This document shows, piece by piece, positions 50,437 through 60,278 of a DNA stretch of 64,000 nt (the stretch's first letter is position 1; each line of letters opens with the position of its first letter). Source of the DNA: CBDCGV01 sp965216955. GTDB lineage: Bacteria > Bacteroidota > Bacteroidia > Chitinophagales > JADIYW01. The DNA lies in contig CBDCGV010000018.1 in assembly GCA_965216955.1 (NCBI GenBank), forward strand, positions 665,571 through 729,570, in the 5' to 3' direction. The position numbers and the translations under genes are program-made. The notes beneath the pieces are model-generated. The model was given only the letters and a program-made list of their open reading frames with translations, was not told where the DNA came from and did not search any database.

Positions 50437-50889
50437 CTATATTTTATAAGAAGTGCCCTTTGATTTTTCTTCATCGGAACCTCCTTCTTGAGGGGACATA
50501 GGAGCCATTAATTTTTCTAAGAAATCATTATTTAAAAGCTGATCAAAAATGTTTTTTTGAAAAACAGAATCTTGCATAAAATTTTGGAACATATCTGATT
50601 TAAGAATCCCATTCAAATCAAAGTTTAAAGCTTTTAATTCTTTATTTAAATCTACCCCGTCCATTGAATTCATTACAGAATCAATCACATTAGGATTAAA
50701 AAATTGCTCCCAATCTCCTCGTGAGTTATCCAATTCGGATTTCAACTGATCAAAAAGTGCATTAAGATCCATTGTTCCAGACAACAAATCACTTATGCTT
50801 GGCACATGGTTGTCTTTAATTTGAGCGTTGCTATTTAAAGCGCCAACCATTAACACCATACTTAAAATAAATATTCTCAAAGACTTCAT
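50437..50889 (-). CDS. Hypothetical secreted protein
   Basis: A 150-aa protein with a signal peptide (LRIFILSMVLMVGALNSNAQ) and an acidic, helical mature region (SDLLSGTMDLNALFDQLKSEL, MDGVDLNKELKALNFDLNG). No family recognised. A 50414-50438 hairpin AGCATTTA/TAAATGCT between it and the convergent TonB-domain gene may act as a weak two-way terminator. Confidence 0.65.
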   Translation of the reverse strand: MKSLRIFILSMVLMVGALNSNAQIKDNHVPSISDLLSGTMDLNALFDQLKSELDNSRGDWEQFFNPNVIDSVMNSMDGVDLNKELKALNFDLNGILKSDMFQNFMQDSVFQKNIFDQLLNNDFLEKLMAPMSPQEGGSDEEKSKGTSYKI

Positions 50890-51006
50890 GTTTTTAATTT
50901 AATATACTTGATGCAAATTTTTTGCCATTTTTAAATTTAATCATGTATGGGTTAATCATTTGTTAAAAAAACTGATTTTTCTTTGATGATCCACTAATTT
51001 AAAGTT

Positions 51007-52281
51007 GTGAATAGAAGAGCACTTCGCATTATTATTCTTTTAGCTGTTATTTCAACATTTGGAATTATTATGGGTCAGTCTTATTGGCTTAGACAAGCAT
51101 TAGACCTCAAAGAAAAACAATTCAAGCATAGAACAACAATTGCCTTACAAAATGTTTCAGACAGATTAATTGAGACCAGCCAAGATTCGACCATAAGGGT
51201 CGAAACTATAAAACAGTTAGCCTCTAACTATTACACCGTTGAATTCAATTCAAATATTAATCCAACACTTTTAGAGGAATTTCTCGTTGCAGAATTTCAA
51301 AACAACCACCTCAATATAGATTTTGAATATGGAATTTTTGAATGCTCAAGTGACTCTTTTGTCTATGGAAATTATGTTGACATGAATAAGCTGGATAAAA
51401 TTAGGCGCGTACATTACAACCCTATTCAAGATCATAATTTTTATTTTGGTGTTTTGTTTCCTCAAAAAACAGGATTTATAGTTAACCAGATGAAAGTCTG
51501 GTTGTTTTTTACCGGTATATTAGCACTCGTTATTTCCTTTTTTGCATATGCGATCTACATCATTTTACAACAAAAAAGACTCTCTGAAATAAAAGCAGAT
51601 TTTATCAATAATATGACACATGAACTAAAAACACCTATTTCAACTATTGGTGTGTCAAGTGAAGTAATAATGAATGGCTCCCTTATTGCACAGCCAGAAA
51701 AGTTGAAAAAATATGCTTCTATCATAAATCAAGAGAACACTCGATTAAAAAATTTGGTAGAAACCGTACTCCGAGTGTCCATTATGGATGAAAAAAAGAT
51801 GGATTTGTCCCATGAAGTTATTGATTTGACAGAACTAGTTTCAAAAGCTGCTGAGCACTTTAGACTTAGAGTGGAACAAAAAATGGGACACCTAAACATA
51901 ACACTTCCAGCATCAACCATTAAAATAAAAGGAGATAAACACCATTTAACAAATGTTATCAATAATTTGATTGACAATGGCATTAAATACAATAATAAAA
52001 AACCGGTCATCAATCTGAGTATTAAATCTAAAGAGAACAGCTACGTTGAAGTCGTTATAGAAGATAATGGCATTGGAATTGATAGTAAAGAAGTTAAAAA
52101 TATTTTTGAAAAGTTCTATAGAGTACCTAAGGGTAACATTCATAATGTAAAAGGATATGGAATTGGTCTTTATTACGTTAAAAATGTCATTGAAGACCAT
52201 AAAGGAAAGATAGAAGTGGAAAGTAAAAAAGAAGTAGGAAGCATTTTTACCATATGTCTTCCCAAAATAAAAGCTAAATGA
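51007..52281 (+). CDS. Sensor histidine kinase (second RprX-like)
   Basis: A 424-aa kinase from GTG 51007: transmembrane helices at about 7-24 and 165-187, a short periplasmic sensor (~140 aa), HisKA with H205 (INNMTHELKTP) and HATPase (NNLIDNGIKYN, EDNGIGIDSKEV, GYGIGLYYV). Overlaps the response regulator by 4 bases (ATGA). Closely parallels the minus-strand pair at 31575-33870, but with a shorter sensor. Confidence 0.93.
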   Translation: MNRRALRIIILLAVISTFGIIMGQSYWLRQALDLKEKQFKHRTTIALQNVSDRLIETSQDSTIRVETIKQLASNYYTVEFNSNINPTLLEEFLVAEFQNNHLNIDFEYGIFECSSDSFVYGNYVDMNKLDKIRRVHYNPIQDHNFYFGVLFPQKTGFIVNQMKVWLFFTGILALVISFFAYAIYIILQQKRLSEIKADFINNMTHELKTPISTIGVSSEVIMNGSLIAQPEKLKKYASIINQENTRLKNLVETVLRVSIMDEKKMDLSHEVIDLTELVSKAAEHFRLRVEQKMGHLNITLPASTIKIKGDKHHLTNVINNLIDNGIKYNNKKPVINLSIKSKENSYVEVVIEDNGIGIDSKEVKNIFEKFYRVPKGNIHNVKGYGIGLYYVKNVIEDHKGKIEVESKKEVGSIFTICLPKIKAK

Positions 52282-52976
52282 ACAGAAGAAGAAAAATATT
52301 ACTTGTTGAAGATGATCCAAATTTGAGTTTCATTATCAAAGACAACCTACTCAACCATGGATATGATGTACTTCATAAAGAGGATGGATTAGAGGCATTA
52401 GAAGAAGTTGAAAACGGGAATTACTTTGATTTGTGCCTTTTAGATGTAATGCTTCCAAATGCTGATGGGTTTCAAATTGCCCAAAAGATCAGATCAAAAA
52501 ACCATAAAACGCCAATTATCTTTCTAACAGCAAAAGGGCTTGAAGAAGACAGAATTAAAGGTTTTAAATTGGGCGCTGATGATTATATAACCAAGCCATT
52601 TTCTCTTCAGGAATTGGTATTAAGAATGGAAGCCGTACTCAGAAGATCATCTACAAATATTTCTAAGGATGGCAATACAGAAAAACTTGGTCAATACAAC
52701 TTTAAACCTATGGAATTAAAGCTTATTGATGCCAATGAGCAAATTATTAAAATAACAAAAAAGGAGGCCGCACTTTTAAATATTTTATTAAAAAACAAAA
52801 ATGTTGCGGTTACAAGGCAAAATATACTTCAAGAAGTTTGGGGAGACGATGACTATTTTGTTGGAAGAAGTATGGATGTCTATATGTCTAAACTGAGAAA
52901 GTACTTCAAAGAAGACCCCAAGGTGGAAATTCAGACTATTCATGGGGTAGGATTTAAGTTACTAGTTATCGAATAA
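52278..52976 (+). CDS. OmpR-family response regulator (second RprY-like)
   Basis: A 232-aa regulator: receiver with acidic EDD, phosphoacceptor D56 (LLDVMLPNADG) and DDYITKPFSLQ lysine; C-terminal winged helix with SMDVYMSKLRKYF and IHGVGFKLL. Coupled to the kinase gene upstream. The convergent ribBA gene begins its 3' end 17 bases away. Confidence 0.93.
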   Translation: MNRRRKILLVEDDPNLSFIIKDNLLNHGYDVLHKEDGLEALEEVENGNYFDLCLLDVMLPNADGFQIAQKIRSKNHKTPIIFLTAKGLEEDRIKGFKLGADDYITKPFSLQELVLRMEAVLRRSSTNISKDGNTEKLGQYNFKPMELKLIDANEQIIKITKKEAALLNILLKNKNVAVTRQNILQEVWGDDDYFVGRSMDVYMSKLRKYFKEDPKVEIQTIHGVGFKLLVIE

Positions 52977-52992
52977 CTATGTAGCGATATTT

Positions 52993-54201
52993 TTAATCCT
53001 TTAATATCTCATGTCCCAATTTATCCCTCTTTGTTTGGAGGTACTTTTCGTTATGCACATTAGGAGAAATCTCAATTGGAATATTTTCTACAATCTCAAG
53101 ACCATAACCTATAAGTCCTACCCTTTTTTTAGGATTATTGGTAATTAATCGAAGCTTTGTAATTCCAATATCTCTCAATATTTGAGCTCCAATACCATAA
53201 TCTCTTTGATCGGCTTTAAATCCAAGGTCTAAATTAGCCTCTACGGTATCCTTCCCTTCTTCCTGAAGTTTATAAGCTTTTAATTTATTCATTAAACCAA
53301 TGCCTCTTCCTTCCTGCATCATATAGAGTACCACTCCTTTCCCCTCTTTTGCAACCATCTGCATTGCTCCACTTAATTGATCACCGCAGTCACATCTTAA
53401 AGAAGATAATAAATCTCCTGTTACGCAAGATGAATGAACACGAACCATTACTGGCTCATTTTCTTCCCACTCACCCATTTTCAAGACTAAATGCTCCTCT
53501 CCTGTTGTAATTTGCTTGTAAGCGATTAAATCAAAATCTCCATATTTAGTAGGCATTTTAACCTCAACTATTTTTTCAATTAGTCTTTCATTTTTCAACC
53601 TATAAGCTACAAGATCTTTGATAGAAATGATTTTCATATCAAACTTTTCAGCAATGACTTTTAGATCTGGCAACCTAGCCATTGTTCCATCTTCATTTAA
53701 TATTTCGACTAAAACTCCTGCGGGTTCAAATCCAGCAAGACGTGCTAAATCAATAGTAGCTTCTGTATGCCCTGTTCTTCTTAGAACTCCTTCTCTTTTC
53801 GCTTTTAAGGGGAAAATATGACCCGGCTTCCCAAAATCTTTGTTTGTCATTTTAGGATCAATCAAAGCTTGTATCGTCTTAGCTCTATCTGCAACAGAAA
53901 TTCCTGTTGTACATCCATGACCAATCAAATCTATGGCCACCGTAAATGGTGTTGCATGTAATGCTGTATTTCTTCCAACCATCAACTCAAGCCCAAGTTC
54001 ATCACATCTGTCTTCTAATAAAGGAGCACATATCAATCCTCGTCCATGAGTAGCCATAAAATTTATTATCTCTGGCGTTACATTTCTTGCAGCAGTTACA
54101 AAATCTCCCTCATTTTCTCTATCCTCATCATCAACTACAATTATTAAACGTCCTCTCTTTATATCCTCAATGCCTTCTTCAATAGTGTTTAACATATTCA
54201 C
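52993..54201 (-). CDS. ribBA: Bifunctional DHBP synthase / GTP cyclohydrolase II
   Basis: A 402-aa enzyme that makes both riboflavin precursors. The N-terminal DHBP synthase (1-~205) shows VVDDEDRENEGD, THGRGLICAPL, HTTGISVADR-like GCTTGISVADR and RTGHTEATIDLARLAG. The C-terminal GTP cyclohydrolase II has the zinc site VHSSCVTGDLLSSLRCDCG, then YMMQEGRGIGL and TNNPKKRVGL. Normal length. A promoter -7 box lies ~75 bases upstream. Confidence 0.96.
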   Translation of the reverse strand: MNMLNTIEEGIEDIKRGRLIIVVDDEDRENEGDFVTAARNVTPEIINFMATHGRGLICAPLLEDRCDELGLELMVGRNTALHATPFTVAIDLIGHGCTTGISVADRAKTIQALIDPKMTNKDFGKPGHIFPLKAKREGVLRRTGHTEATIDLARLAGFEPAGVLVEILNEDGTMARLPDLKVIAEKFDMKIISIKDLVAYRLKNERLIEKIVEVKMPTKYGDFDLIAYKQITTGEEHLVLKMGEWEENEPVMVRVHSSCVTGDLLSSLRCDCGDQLSGAMQMVAKEGKGVVLYMMQEGRGIGLMNKLKAYKLQEEGKDTVEANLDLGFKADQRDYGIGAQILRDIGITKLRLITNNPKKRVGLIGYGLEIVENIPIEISPNVHNEKYLQTKRDKLGHEILKD

Positions 54202-54275
54202 TCTTTTTATTAATCCCTGTAATCCAATAATAGTAAGAAATAGGCTAAAGAAAAAAACGCTTTCAAAAGCTAATA

Positions 54276-54283
54276 CAAAGATA
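54276..54283 (-). promoter_or_regulatory. Candidate -7 element of ribBA
   Basis: TATCTTTG on the minus strand matches TAnnTTTG. No TTG at the ideal -33 distance. No recognisable FMN riboswitch in the ~75-base leader. Confidence 0.4.
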
Positions 54284-54345
54284 ATAGCTTTACATATTTG
54301 CCTTTAAAAGGCATAAATCTATACGTAAACAATCAATTGGAAACT

Positions 54346-55800
54346 TTAGGGTTTCTCTTTCCTAAAAATTGATTTAAAACCTAGTTTTACCTTACTATAC
54401 CATTCTTCCCTCATAATCGGTGCATCTAAAACAGCTTTGTATGTTAAAAAAATACCCACCATTGCTAAAACCATGGAAGGTAACCACATCCCTGAAGCTG
54501 CTTTTAGAACCCCCTCCTTGGCCAATTTTTCTCCTGTAATAGTCAAAACATGAAACAATAAAAAGAACAGAACAGAAATTAAAATCGGCATGCCGAATCC
54601 ACCTTTTCTAACAATAGCTCCCATTGGACCTCCAATAAAAAGGAGTATTATACAAGCTGCTGATAATGTAAATTTTCGATTCCACTCCATTTGATGTCGT
54701 GTTATTACATAATCTTTGATTTTTAGGTCTTTCATGGTTGTTTTGCTATAATCGCGCATAGTTTCAGCCCTATTAATCGCGCGATCAGCATTTTGCCTAT
54801 TTTTCATTTCTTCTAAAAAGGTATTGGCAGAAATTCGTCCCCTATTATCAGTTGAATGTTTTACATGAGGTCTATCGTCCTTCTTACTTTCATCTGTTTT
54901 ATGAATAGAAACATAAGCGGCATTGTATTTTTTTAGCCTGTCTGTTCTAACTTTTCTTTGTTTATATAAAGTATCTATTTGATCCGATAGTTGCTGAGCA
55001 TTAAGCATATGGTAATGGTCTTTAAATAGCGCTTCATCTGTCCTTTTAATCTCAAAAGAAGCTAAATCGAAAACTTTTCTCCATCGAGAAAAAGTCATTT
55101 CCGATCTTTCATATAACTTTTCTTCGCTATCAGACCTCTGCTTCATTTCTCTATACTGCTTTCCATTATAAAGCGTCATTATTAAATACTGTCCATCTGC
55201 ACTTGCAATTAGCTCCCCTTTATCCGCAAGTGTAACATTCGTATTTCCTTTGCCCTCGGTATGATCATAAACGGTAATATCAAAAATTCTCTTATCGTCA
55301 GGAGCTTTTTTCATAATTCTAAGAGTATATCCCTCAATGCCATTATAAAAAACACCTTCCTTAATATCTAGAGCAGGTTTATGTTTACGGATGTCATATA
55401 ATAGGGAATAAAATTTCAGGTGTGTAGCTGGTAATACTTTATTAGAAAAGAAATAGGCTCCAATACTAAGTAAAATGACAAAAAAGATAAGCTTTTGCAT
55501 TATTCTTAATAAAGAAACACCTGAAGATTTAAAACTCACCAATTCATTGTGCTCACCCATATTCCCCAGCACCATTGTTGAAGAAAGCAGCACTGCCAAT
55601 GGTAGTGCTAATGGAACAATTGTTAATGCATATAAAGAGGTTAACTGTAAAATTAAGGAAGTTTCTAAGCCCTTTCCAACCAAATCATCAATGTACTTCC
55701 ATAAAAATTGAAGCAAAAAAATAAAGTCTGTAATTAGAAAGGTGATTAGAAGCGGACCTAAAAAAGATTTTAAGACAATTCTATCTACTTTTTTAAACAC
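54346..55800 (-). CDS. LptF/LptG-family permease (YjgP/YjgQ)
   Basis: A 484-aa inner-membrane protein: helices at about 12-32, 50-75, 95-118 before a long periplasmic beta-jellyroll-like domain, and three helices near the C terminus (FTLSAACIILLFIGGPMGAIVRKGG, ILISVLFFLLFHVLTI, MWLPSMVLAMVGIFL). This is the topology of the LptFG transporter that moves LPS/lipid A conjugates. A larger-than-usual loop with a KKDDRPHVKHSTDN segment is inserted. Single copy here; whether F or G cannot be told. Confidence 0.88.
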   Translation of the reverse strand: MFKKVDRIVLKSFLGPLLITFLITDFIFLLQFLWKYIDDLVGKGLETSLILQLTSLYALTIVPLALPLAVLLSSTMVLGNMGEHNELVSFKSSGVSLLRIMQKLIFFVILLSIGAYFFSNKVLPATHLKFYSLLYDIRKHKPALDIKEGVFYNGIEGYTLRIMKKAPDDKRIFDITVYDHTEGKGNTNVTLADKGELIASADGQYLIMTLYNGKQYREMKQRSDSEEKLYERSEMTFSRWRKVFDLASFEIKRTDEALFKDHYHMLNAQQLSDQIDTLYKQRKVRTDRLKKYNAAYVSIHKTDESKKDDRPHVKHSTDNRGRISANTFLEEMKNRQNADRAINRAETMRDYSKTTMKDLKIKDYVITRHQMEWNRKFTLSAACIILLFIGGPMGAIVRKGGFGMPILISVLFFLLFHVLTITGEKLAKEGVLKAASGMWLPSMVLAMVGIFLTYKAVLDAPIMREEWYSKVKLGFKSIFRKEKP

Positions 55801-55848
55801 AACACGGTATATAAACTAATAAACGATGAATTACTTCGAGCATTGTAC

Positions 55849-56226
55849 TTACACCCCCATACACTTCGCTAAATCATCTAGCTGACTTTCCCAAAGTTCT
55901 ACAGAATCATCTAATTCATCTTCCTCGGCAAAATCCGTGATATAAAGGATAGTTTCTCCCGTCACTTCCGATTTCCCAATGGTGTACTCTAAAAAAGTAT
56001 CCTCTGCATCTTCCCAAACTAGGCGTAACATTTCATCCTCCGACTGAGAAACAATTTCGGCCTTTTCTTCTACTCCATTCCAAAAGAAAGAATAAACATC
56101 TCCATTTTTATCTACATGATCTGCAAACCATTGTACTAACCCTGATGGAGTTGTTAAAAATTTGTATAAAATGGCCGGTGAAGACCTAAACATTCTTTCT
56201 ACCGTAAATTTTTGTTTATCTGACAT
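55849..56226 (-). CDS. START/SRPBCC-like domain protein
   Basis: A 125-aa protein from ATG 56226 (MSDKQKFTVERMFRSSP). The SRPBCC pattern is visible: AILYKFLTTPSGLVQWFADHV, FFWNGVEEKAEIVS, RLVWEDAED and the C-terminal helix WESQLDDLAKCM. Common single-domain family in Bacteroidota, likely binding a hydrophobic ligand. Separated from rpoD by a divergent intergenic region. Confidence 0.85.
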   Translation of the reverse strand: MSDKQKFTVERMFRSSPAILYKFLTTPSGLVQWFADHVDKNGDVYSFFWNGVEEKAEIVSQSEDEMLRLVWEDAEDTFLEYTIGKSEVTGETILYITDFAEEDELDDSVELWESQLDDLAKCMGV

Positions 56227-56359
56227 ATTCGCTCTTATCGCCCACAATTAAAATTAAAATTTTAAAATATCAAAATTTAATTGAATAATAATTATTCAAG
56301 TTGATAAGAAGAACAACCTTTTTTTAATATTATTTAGACCAATTTATAACAACTAGGCC

Positions 56360-56390
56360 TTGATAATGACAGTAGATTTCAGTAAATTTG
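56360..56390 (+). promoter_or_regulatory. Promoter of rpoD
   Basis: TTG, 20 bases, then TAAATTTG: a full match to the Bacteroidota consensus, 32 bases upstream of the start codon. Confidence 0.65.
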
Positions 56391-56422
56391 CACCCTTTAC
56401 GCTTAATCTAAAGTAAAACTAT

Positions 56423-57292
56423 ATGAGACAACTCAAGATTACCAAATCCATAACAAACAGAGAGAGTCAATCTTTAGAAAAATATTTGCAGGAAATTGGC
56501 AAAGTAGACCTCCTAACTCCGGATGAAGAGGTAGATTTAGCGCAAAGGATTAAGCAAGGGGATCAAATTGCTTTGGAAAAATTAACGAAAGCAAATCTTC
56601 GATTTGTTGTTTCTGTAGCAAAGCAATACCAAAATCAAGGACTTTCTCTTAGTGACCTTATCAATGAAGGAAATTTAGGATTAATTAAAGCCGCCAAAAG
56701 ATTTGATGAAACTAGGGGTTTTAAATTTATATCCTATGCAGTATGGTGGATTAGACAATCTATTTTACAAGCATTAGCTGAACAGTCTAGAATTGTTAGG
56801 CTTCCATTGAACAAAGTTGGATCATTAAATAAAATCAACAAGGCCTTCTCTCAATTAGAACAGGAGTTTGAAAGAGAACCTTCTGCCGATGAGTTAGCTG
56901 AAATTTTAGAAATTAATGCGACTGAAGTAGAAACTACTTTAGGTGTTGCAGCACGTCACGTTTCTGTTGATGCTCCTTTTCAAGAAGGAGAAGACAACTC
57001 TTTACTTGATGTTCTAGAAAATGACAAAACCCCTAAAACGGATGCACATCTTGAATACCTAGAATCTTTAAGAAGAGAAATTGAGCGCTCTTTAAACACC
57101 TTAACAGAACGACAAAGAGATGTTGTTAAATATTACTTTGGAATTGGCGTTGAGCATGCTATGTCTTTAGAAGATATTGGCGAAAAATTTGGATTAACAA
57201 GAGAGCGTGTAAGACAGATAAAAGACAAGGCTATTAATAAATTAAGAGCTACTTCTAGAAGCAAACTACTTAAAAACTATTTAGGACAATAA
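56423..57292 (+). CDS. rpoD: Primary sigma factor RpoD/SigA (short Bacteroidota form)
   Basis: A 289-aa sigma-70 without the long region 1.1 and non-conserved region, as in all Bacteroidota. Region 1.2 SLEKYLQEIGKVDLLTPDEE, region 2 RFVVSVAKQYQNQGLSLSDLINEGNLGLIKAAKRFDE in two parts, SYAVWWIRQSILQALAEQSR, and region 4 LTERQRDVVKYYFGIG with LEDIGEKFGLTRERVRQIKDKA. Recognises the TTG/TAnnTTTG promoters seen in this window. Confidence 0.97.
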   Translation: MRQLKITKSITNRESQSLEKYLQEIGKVDLLTPDEEVDLAQRIKQGDQIALEKLTKANLRFVVSVAKQYQNQGLSLSDLINEGNLGLIKAAKRFDETRGFKFISYAVWWIRQSILQALAEQSRIVRLPLNKVGSLNKINKAFSQLEQEFEREPSADELAEILEINATEVETTLGVAARHVSVDAPFQEGEDNSLLDVLENDKTPKTDAHLEYLESLRREIERSLNTLTERQRDVVKYYFGIGVEHAMSLEDIGEKFGLTRERVRQIKDKAINKLRATSRSKLLKNYLGQ

Positions 57293-57315
57293 TCTAAAAT
57301 CTTATTGCTAACATT

Positions 57316-58758
57316 ATGGGAAATGCAACCAGTCATTCCATATGGATTGATAAAGAAAAAAAAGCTTCTGAATTAATTACTATTGCTGGAGAATTGATGT
57401 ATGGTCATTCTGTAGAATTAATCCTTTTTAGAAGAAGAATAGTTGACAATAGAACAAGTGACATTTTAAATGATCACGAATACGGCAGAAATTATATCAA
57501 CAAACCGCTAACACTAGACATTTCTTTAGGACTGGCAAGAGCAATTAGTAAATTAGAACTTGCACCATCTAGAATTGATATTGGGATTTTAGCTAAAGAA
57601 TGGCTGGCGGAATCTGCTGAATCTGGAAGCTTTGATGCATTTATTGAAAATAAATTAGCTGCTTTCGTTGGAAAGGACAAACGGGTTTTGCAACCTAGAG
57701 ATGTTGTACTATATGGTTTTGGAAGAATTGGACGTCTTGTAGCAAGGGAGTTAATTATGCAAACAGGTAAAGGCGAACAACTTAGGCTAAAAGCCATTGT
57801 TACCAGAAGTAATTCTGATGCCGATATACTTAAGAGAGCTACGTTAATGCGAAAAGATTCAGTTCATGGAAAATTTCGTGGAACAATTATCGATGATTTG
57901 GAGAATAAAGCATTGATAATTAATGGTCAAAAGGTGGCAATGATTACCGCTAAATCTCCAGACCAAATTGATTACGAAGCTTATGGCATTAAAGATGCAT
58001 TAGTTATAGATAACACGGGGGTTTGGAGAGATAGTGAAGGACTGTCTTTACACTTAAAAAGTAGGGGCGTCTCAAAAGTATTACTAACTGCTCCTGGTAA
58101 GGATCAAATCCCGAATATTGTTTATGGTGTAAATCACAAGGAGTTTAAGAGCGATGATAGCAACATATGGTCAGCCGCATCTTGTACAACCAACGCTATT
58201 GTGCCCGTTTTAAATGTAATTCAAGACAACTATGGTATTCAGAAAGGTCACGTTGAAACCATACACTCCTATACAAATGATCAGAACTTATTAGATAACT
58301 ATCATAAAAAATATCGTAGAGGACGCTCTGCCCCTATCAATATGGTGATTACAGAAACCGGTGCAGCAAAGGCCGTTTCTAAGGTACTGCCACATTTAGC
58401 TGGTAAACTTACTGGTAATGCTGTTAGGGTTCCTACACCGAATGTTTCTCTTGCAATATTAAACTTACAACTCGAAAAAGACGTAAATGTTGAAGATGTC
58501 AATAATCTATTGCGAAAAGCGTCTACATTTGGACAACTTTGCGAACAAATTGACTATTCTACTTCTAATGAATATGTATCATCTGACTGTGTTGGAAATG
58601 CACATGCTAGTGTTGTAGATGCTCCAGCAACATCTGTTTCTTCAGATGGGAAAACGGTTGTACTTTATGTTTGGTATGATAACGAATATGGGTATACCCG
58701 TCAAGTGGTAAGATTAGCAAAATATATTTCTGAAGTTATCAGGCTTACGTATTATTAA
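57316..58758 (+). CDS. gap: Glyceraldehyde-3-phosphate dehydrogenase, long form
   Basis: A 480-aa enzyme, longer than classical GapA (~335 aa) by an N-terminal domain of ~130 residues. The NAD-binding motif YGFGRIGRLVARELI starts near residue 134. Catalytic C290 (ASCTTNAIVPVLN), IHSYTNDQNLLDN, RRGRSAPINMVITETGAAKAV and DNEYGYTRQV follow. Interconverts glyceraldehyde-3-phosphate and 1,3-bisphosphoglycerate. This long version is widespread in Bacteroidota, often beside a second short form. Confidence 0.95.
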   Translation: MGNATSHSIWIDKEKKASELITIAGELMYGHSVELILFRRRIVDNRTSDILNDHEYGRNYINKPLTLDISLGLARAISKLELAPSRIDIGILAKEWLAESAESGSFDAFIENKLAAFVGKDKRVLQPRDVVLYGFGRIGRLVARELIMQTGKGEQLRLKAIVTRSNSDADILKRATLMRKDSVHGKFRGTIIDDLENKALIINGQKVAMITAKSPDQIDYEAYGIKDALVIDNTGVWRDSEGLSLHLKSRGVSKVLLTAPGKDQIPNIVYGVNHKEFKSDDSNIWSAASCTTNAIVPVLNVIQDNYGIQKGHVETIHSYTNDQNLLDNYHKKYRRGRSAPINMVITETGAAKAVSKVLPHLAGKLTGNAVRVPTPNVSLAILNLQLEKDVNVEDVNNLLRKASTFGQLCEQIDYSTSNEYVSSDCVGNAHASVVDAPATSVSSDGKTVVLYVWYDNEYGYTRQVVRLAKYISEVIRLTYY

Positions 58759-58786
58759 ATAAATCTACCTATTAATTAAATAGTCT

Positions 58787-60118
58787 ATGTTTGAAAATTT
58801 ACAGGACAGGTTAGATTCCGCGTTTAAAAACCTTAAGGGAGAAGGAAAAATTACCGAGCTCAATGTAGCTTCTACAATAAAAGAGATTCGAAGAGCACTC
58901 GTTGAAGCCGATGTAAACTACAAAACTGCTAAGGAGTTTACAGAAAGCATTCGACATAAAGCAATGGGAGAAAAGGTCCTAAATGCCGTACAACCCGGAC
59001 AACAAATGATTAAGATTGTCAAAGATGAGTTGGCAACTTTCATGGGGGGGACCGCTGCTGATATTAACTTAAAAGGTGCTCCTGCTGTTGTATTAATTGC
59101 AGGTCTTCAGGGTAGTGGTAAAACAACGTTTAGTGGCAAACTTGCCAATTATACAAAAAACAAGTTAAATCGTTCTCCCCTATTGGTCGCATGTGATGTA
59201 TATAGACCTGCAGCAATAGACCAATTAAAAGTATTGGGAGAACAAATAAATGTTGAGGTTTATGCAGAAATTGGCAATCAAAATCCTGTTCAAATTGCAC
59301 AAAATGGTATTGCACATGCAAAAACAAAAGGATACAATGTTGTTATAGTTGATACGGCAGGTCGATTAGCTGTTGACCAGCAAATGATGGATGAAATTTC
59401 AAGTATCAAAAGAAATATTCGTCCACAAGAAACACTATTTGTTGTTGATTCAATGACAGGACAAGATGCAGTTAATACCGCTAAGGCTTTCAACGATGTC
59501 ATTGATTTTGATGGTGTTGTCTTAACAAAGTTAGATGGAGATACTAGAGGTGGTGCTGCATTATCTATTAAATACACCGTCAACAAACCCATTAAATTTG
59601 CAAGTAGAGGTGAAAAGCTTGACACACTAGAAATATTTCACCCCGATAGAATGGCCCAACGAATTCTTGGAATGGGTGACATTGTGTCTTTTGTAGAAAA
59701 AGCACAAGAACAATTTGATGAGAAAGAAGCTAAAAAGCTTGAGAAGAAAATAAAAAAGAATCAATTTGATTTTGATGATTTTTTGAGTCAAATTGCGCAA
59801 ATCAGAAAAATGGGTAATGTTAAAGATCTTCTTGGCATGATACCTGGAGTAGGCAAAGCCATTAGAGATGTAGATATTGATGATGACGCCTTTAAAAAAA
59901 TAGAGGCCATTATTCAATCAATGACACCATATGAGCGCAAAAATCCTAATGCTTTAAATGGTAGTCGTCGCAAAAGAATAGCAGCAGGTAGTGGCAAATC
60001 GATTCAGGAGATAAATCAATTCATTAAGCAATTTGAAGAAATGAAAAAAATGATGAAACGATTTAGTAAAATGAGTAGTAAGGGTATGCCAAATTTTAAC
60101 ATTCCTGGTTTGAAATAA
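58787..60118 (+). CDS. ffh: Signal recognition particle protein Ffh
   Basis: A 443-aa SRP54 GTPase that targets nascent membrane proteins. N domain (1-~85), G domain with P-loop GLQGSGKTTFSGK, CDVYRPAAIDQL, DTAGRL and TKLDGDTRGGAAL, and a methionine-rich M domain at the C terminus (GMIPGVGKAI, RRKRIAAGSGKSIQEINQFIKQFEEMKKMMKR in parts). Normal length. Confidence 0.97.
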   Translation: MFENLQDRLDSAFKNLKGEGKITELNVASTIKEIRRALVEADVNYKTAKEFTESIRHKAMGEKVLNAVQPGQQMIKIVKDELATFMGGTAADINLKGAPAVVLIAGLQGSGKTTFSGKLANYTKNKLNRSPLLVACDVYRPAAIDQLKVLGEQINVEVYAEIGNQNPVQIAQNGIAHAKTKGYNVVIVDTAGRLAVDQQMMDEISSIKRNIRPQETLFVVDSMTGQDAVNTAKAFNDVIDFDGVVLTKLDGDTRGGAALSIKYTVNKPIKFASRGEKLDTLEIFHPDRMAQRILGMGDIVSFVEKAQEQFDEKEAKKLEKKIKKNQFDFDDFLSQIAQIRKMGNVKDLLGMIPGVGKAIRDVDIDDDAFKKIEAIIQSMTPYERKNPNALNGSRRKRIAAGSGKSIQEINQFIKQFEEMKKMMKRFSKMSSKGMPNFNIPGLK

Positions 60119-60278
60119 ATAATGCTTGCGAATTATAAGATAAAGGCATCCCAAAAGAAATACTCAACTATAAAATAGTTTCAGGAAACTAGATTAATTC
60201 CTCTCAAGAAAAAAAACTAAACTATTATTTCTTATATAGTTTAAAAATGTATCTTCATCATAAATAATGTTTTAATCG

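Noticed and set aside
54202..54345. FMN riboswitch upstream of ribBA
   Set aside because: The leader is only about 75 bases from the likely promoter and shows none of the conserved FMN-aptamer blocks.
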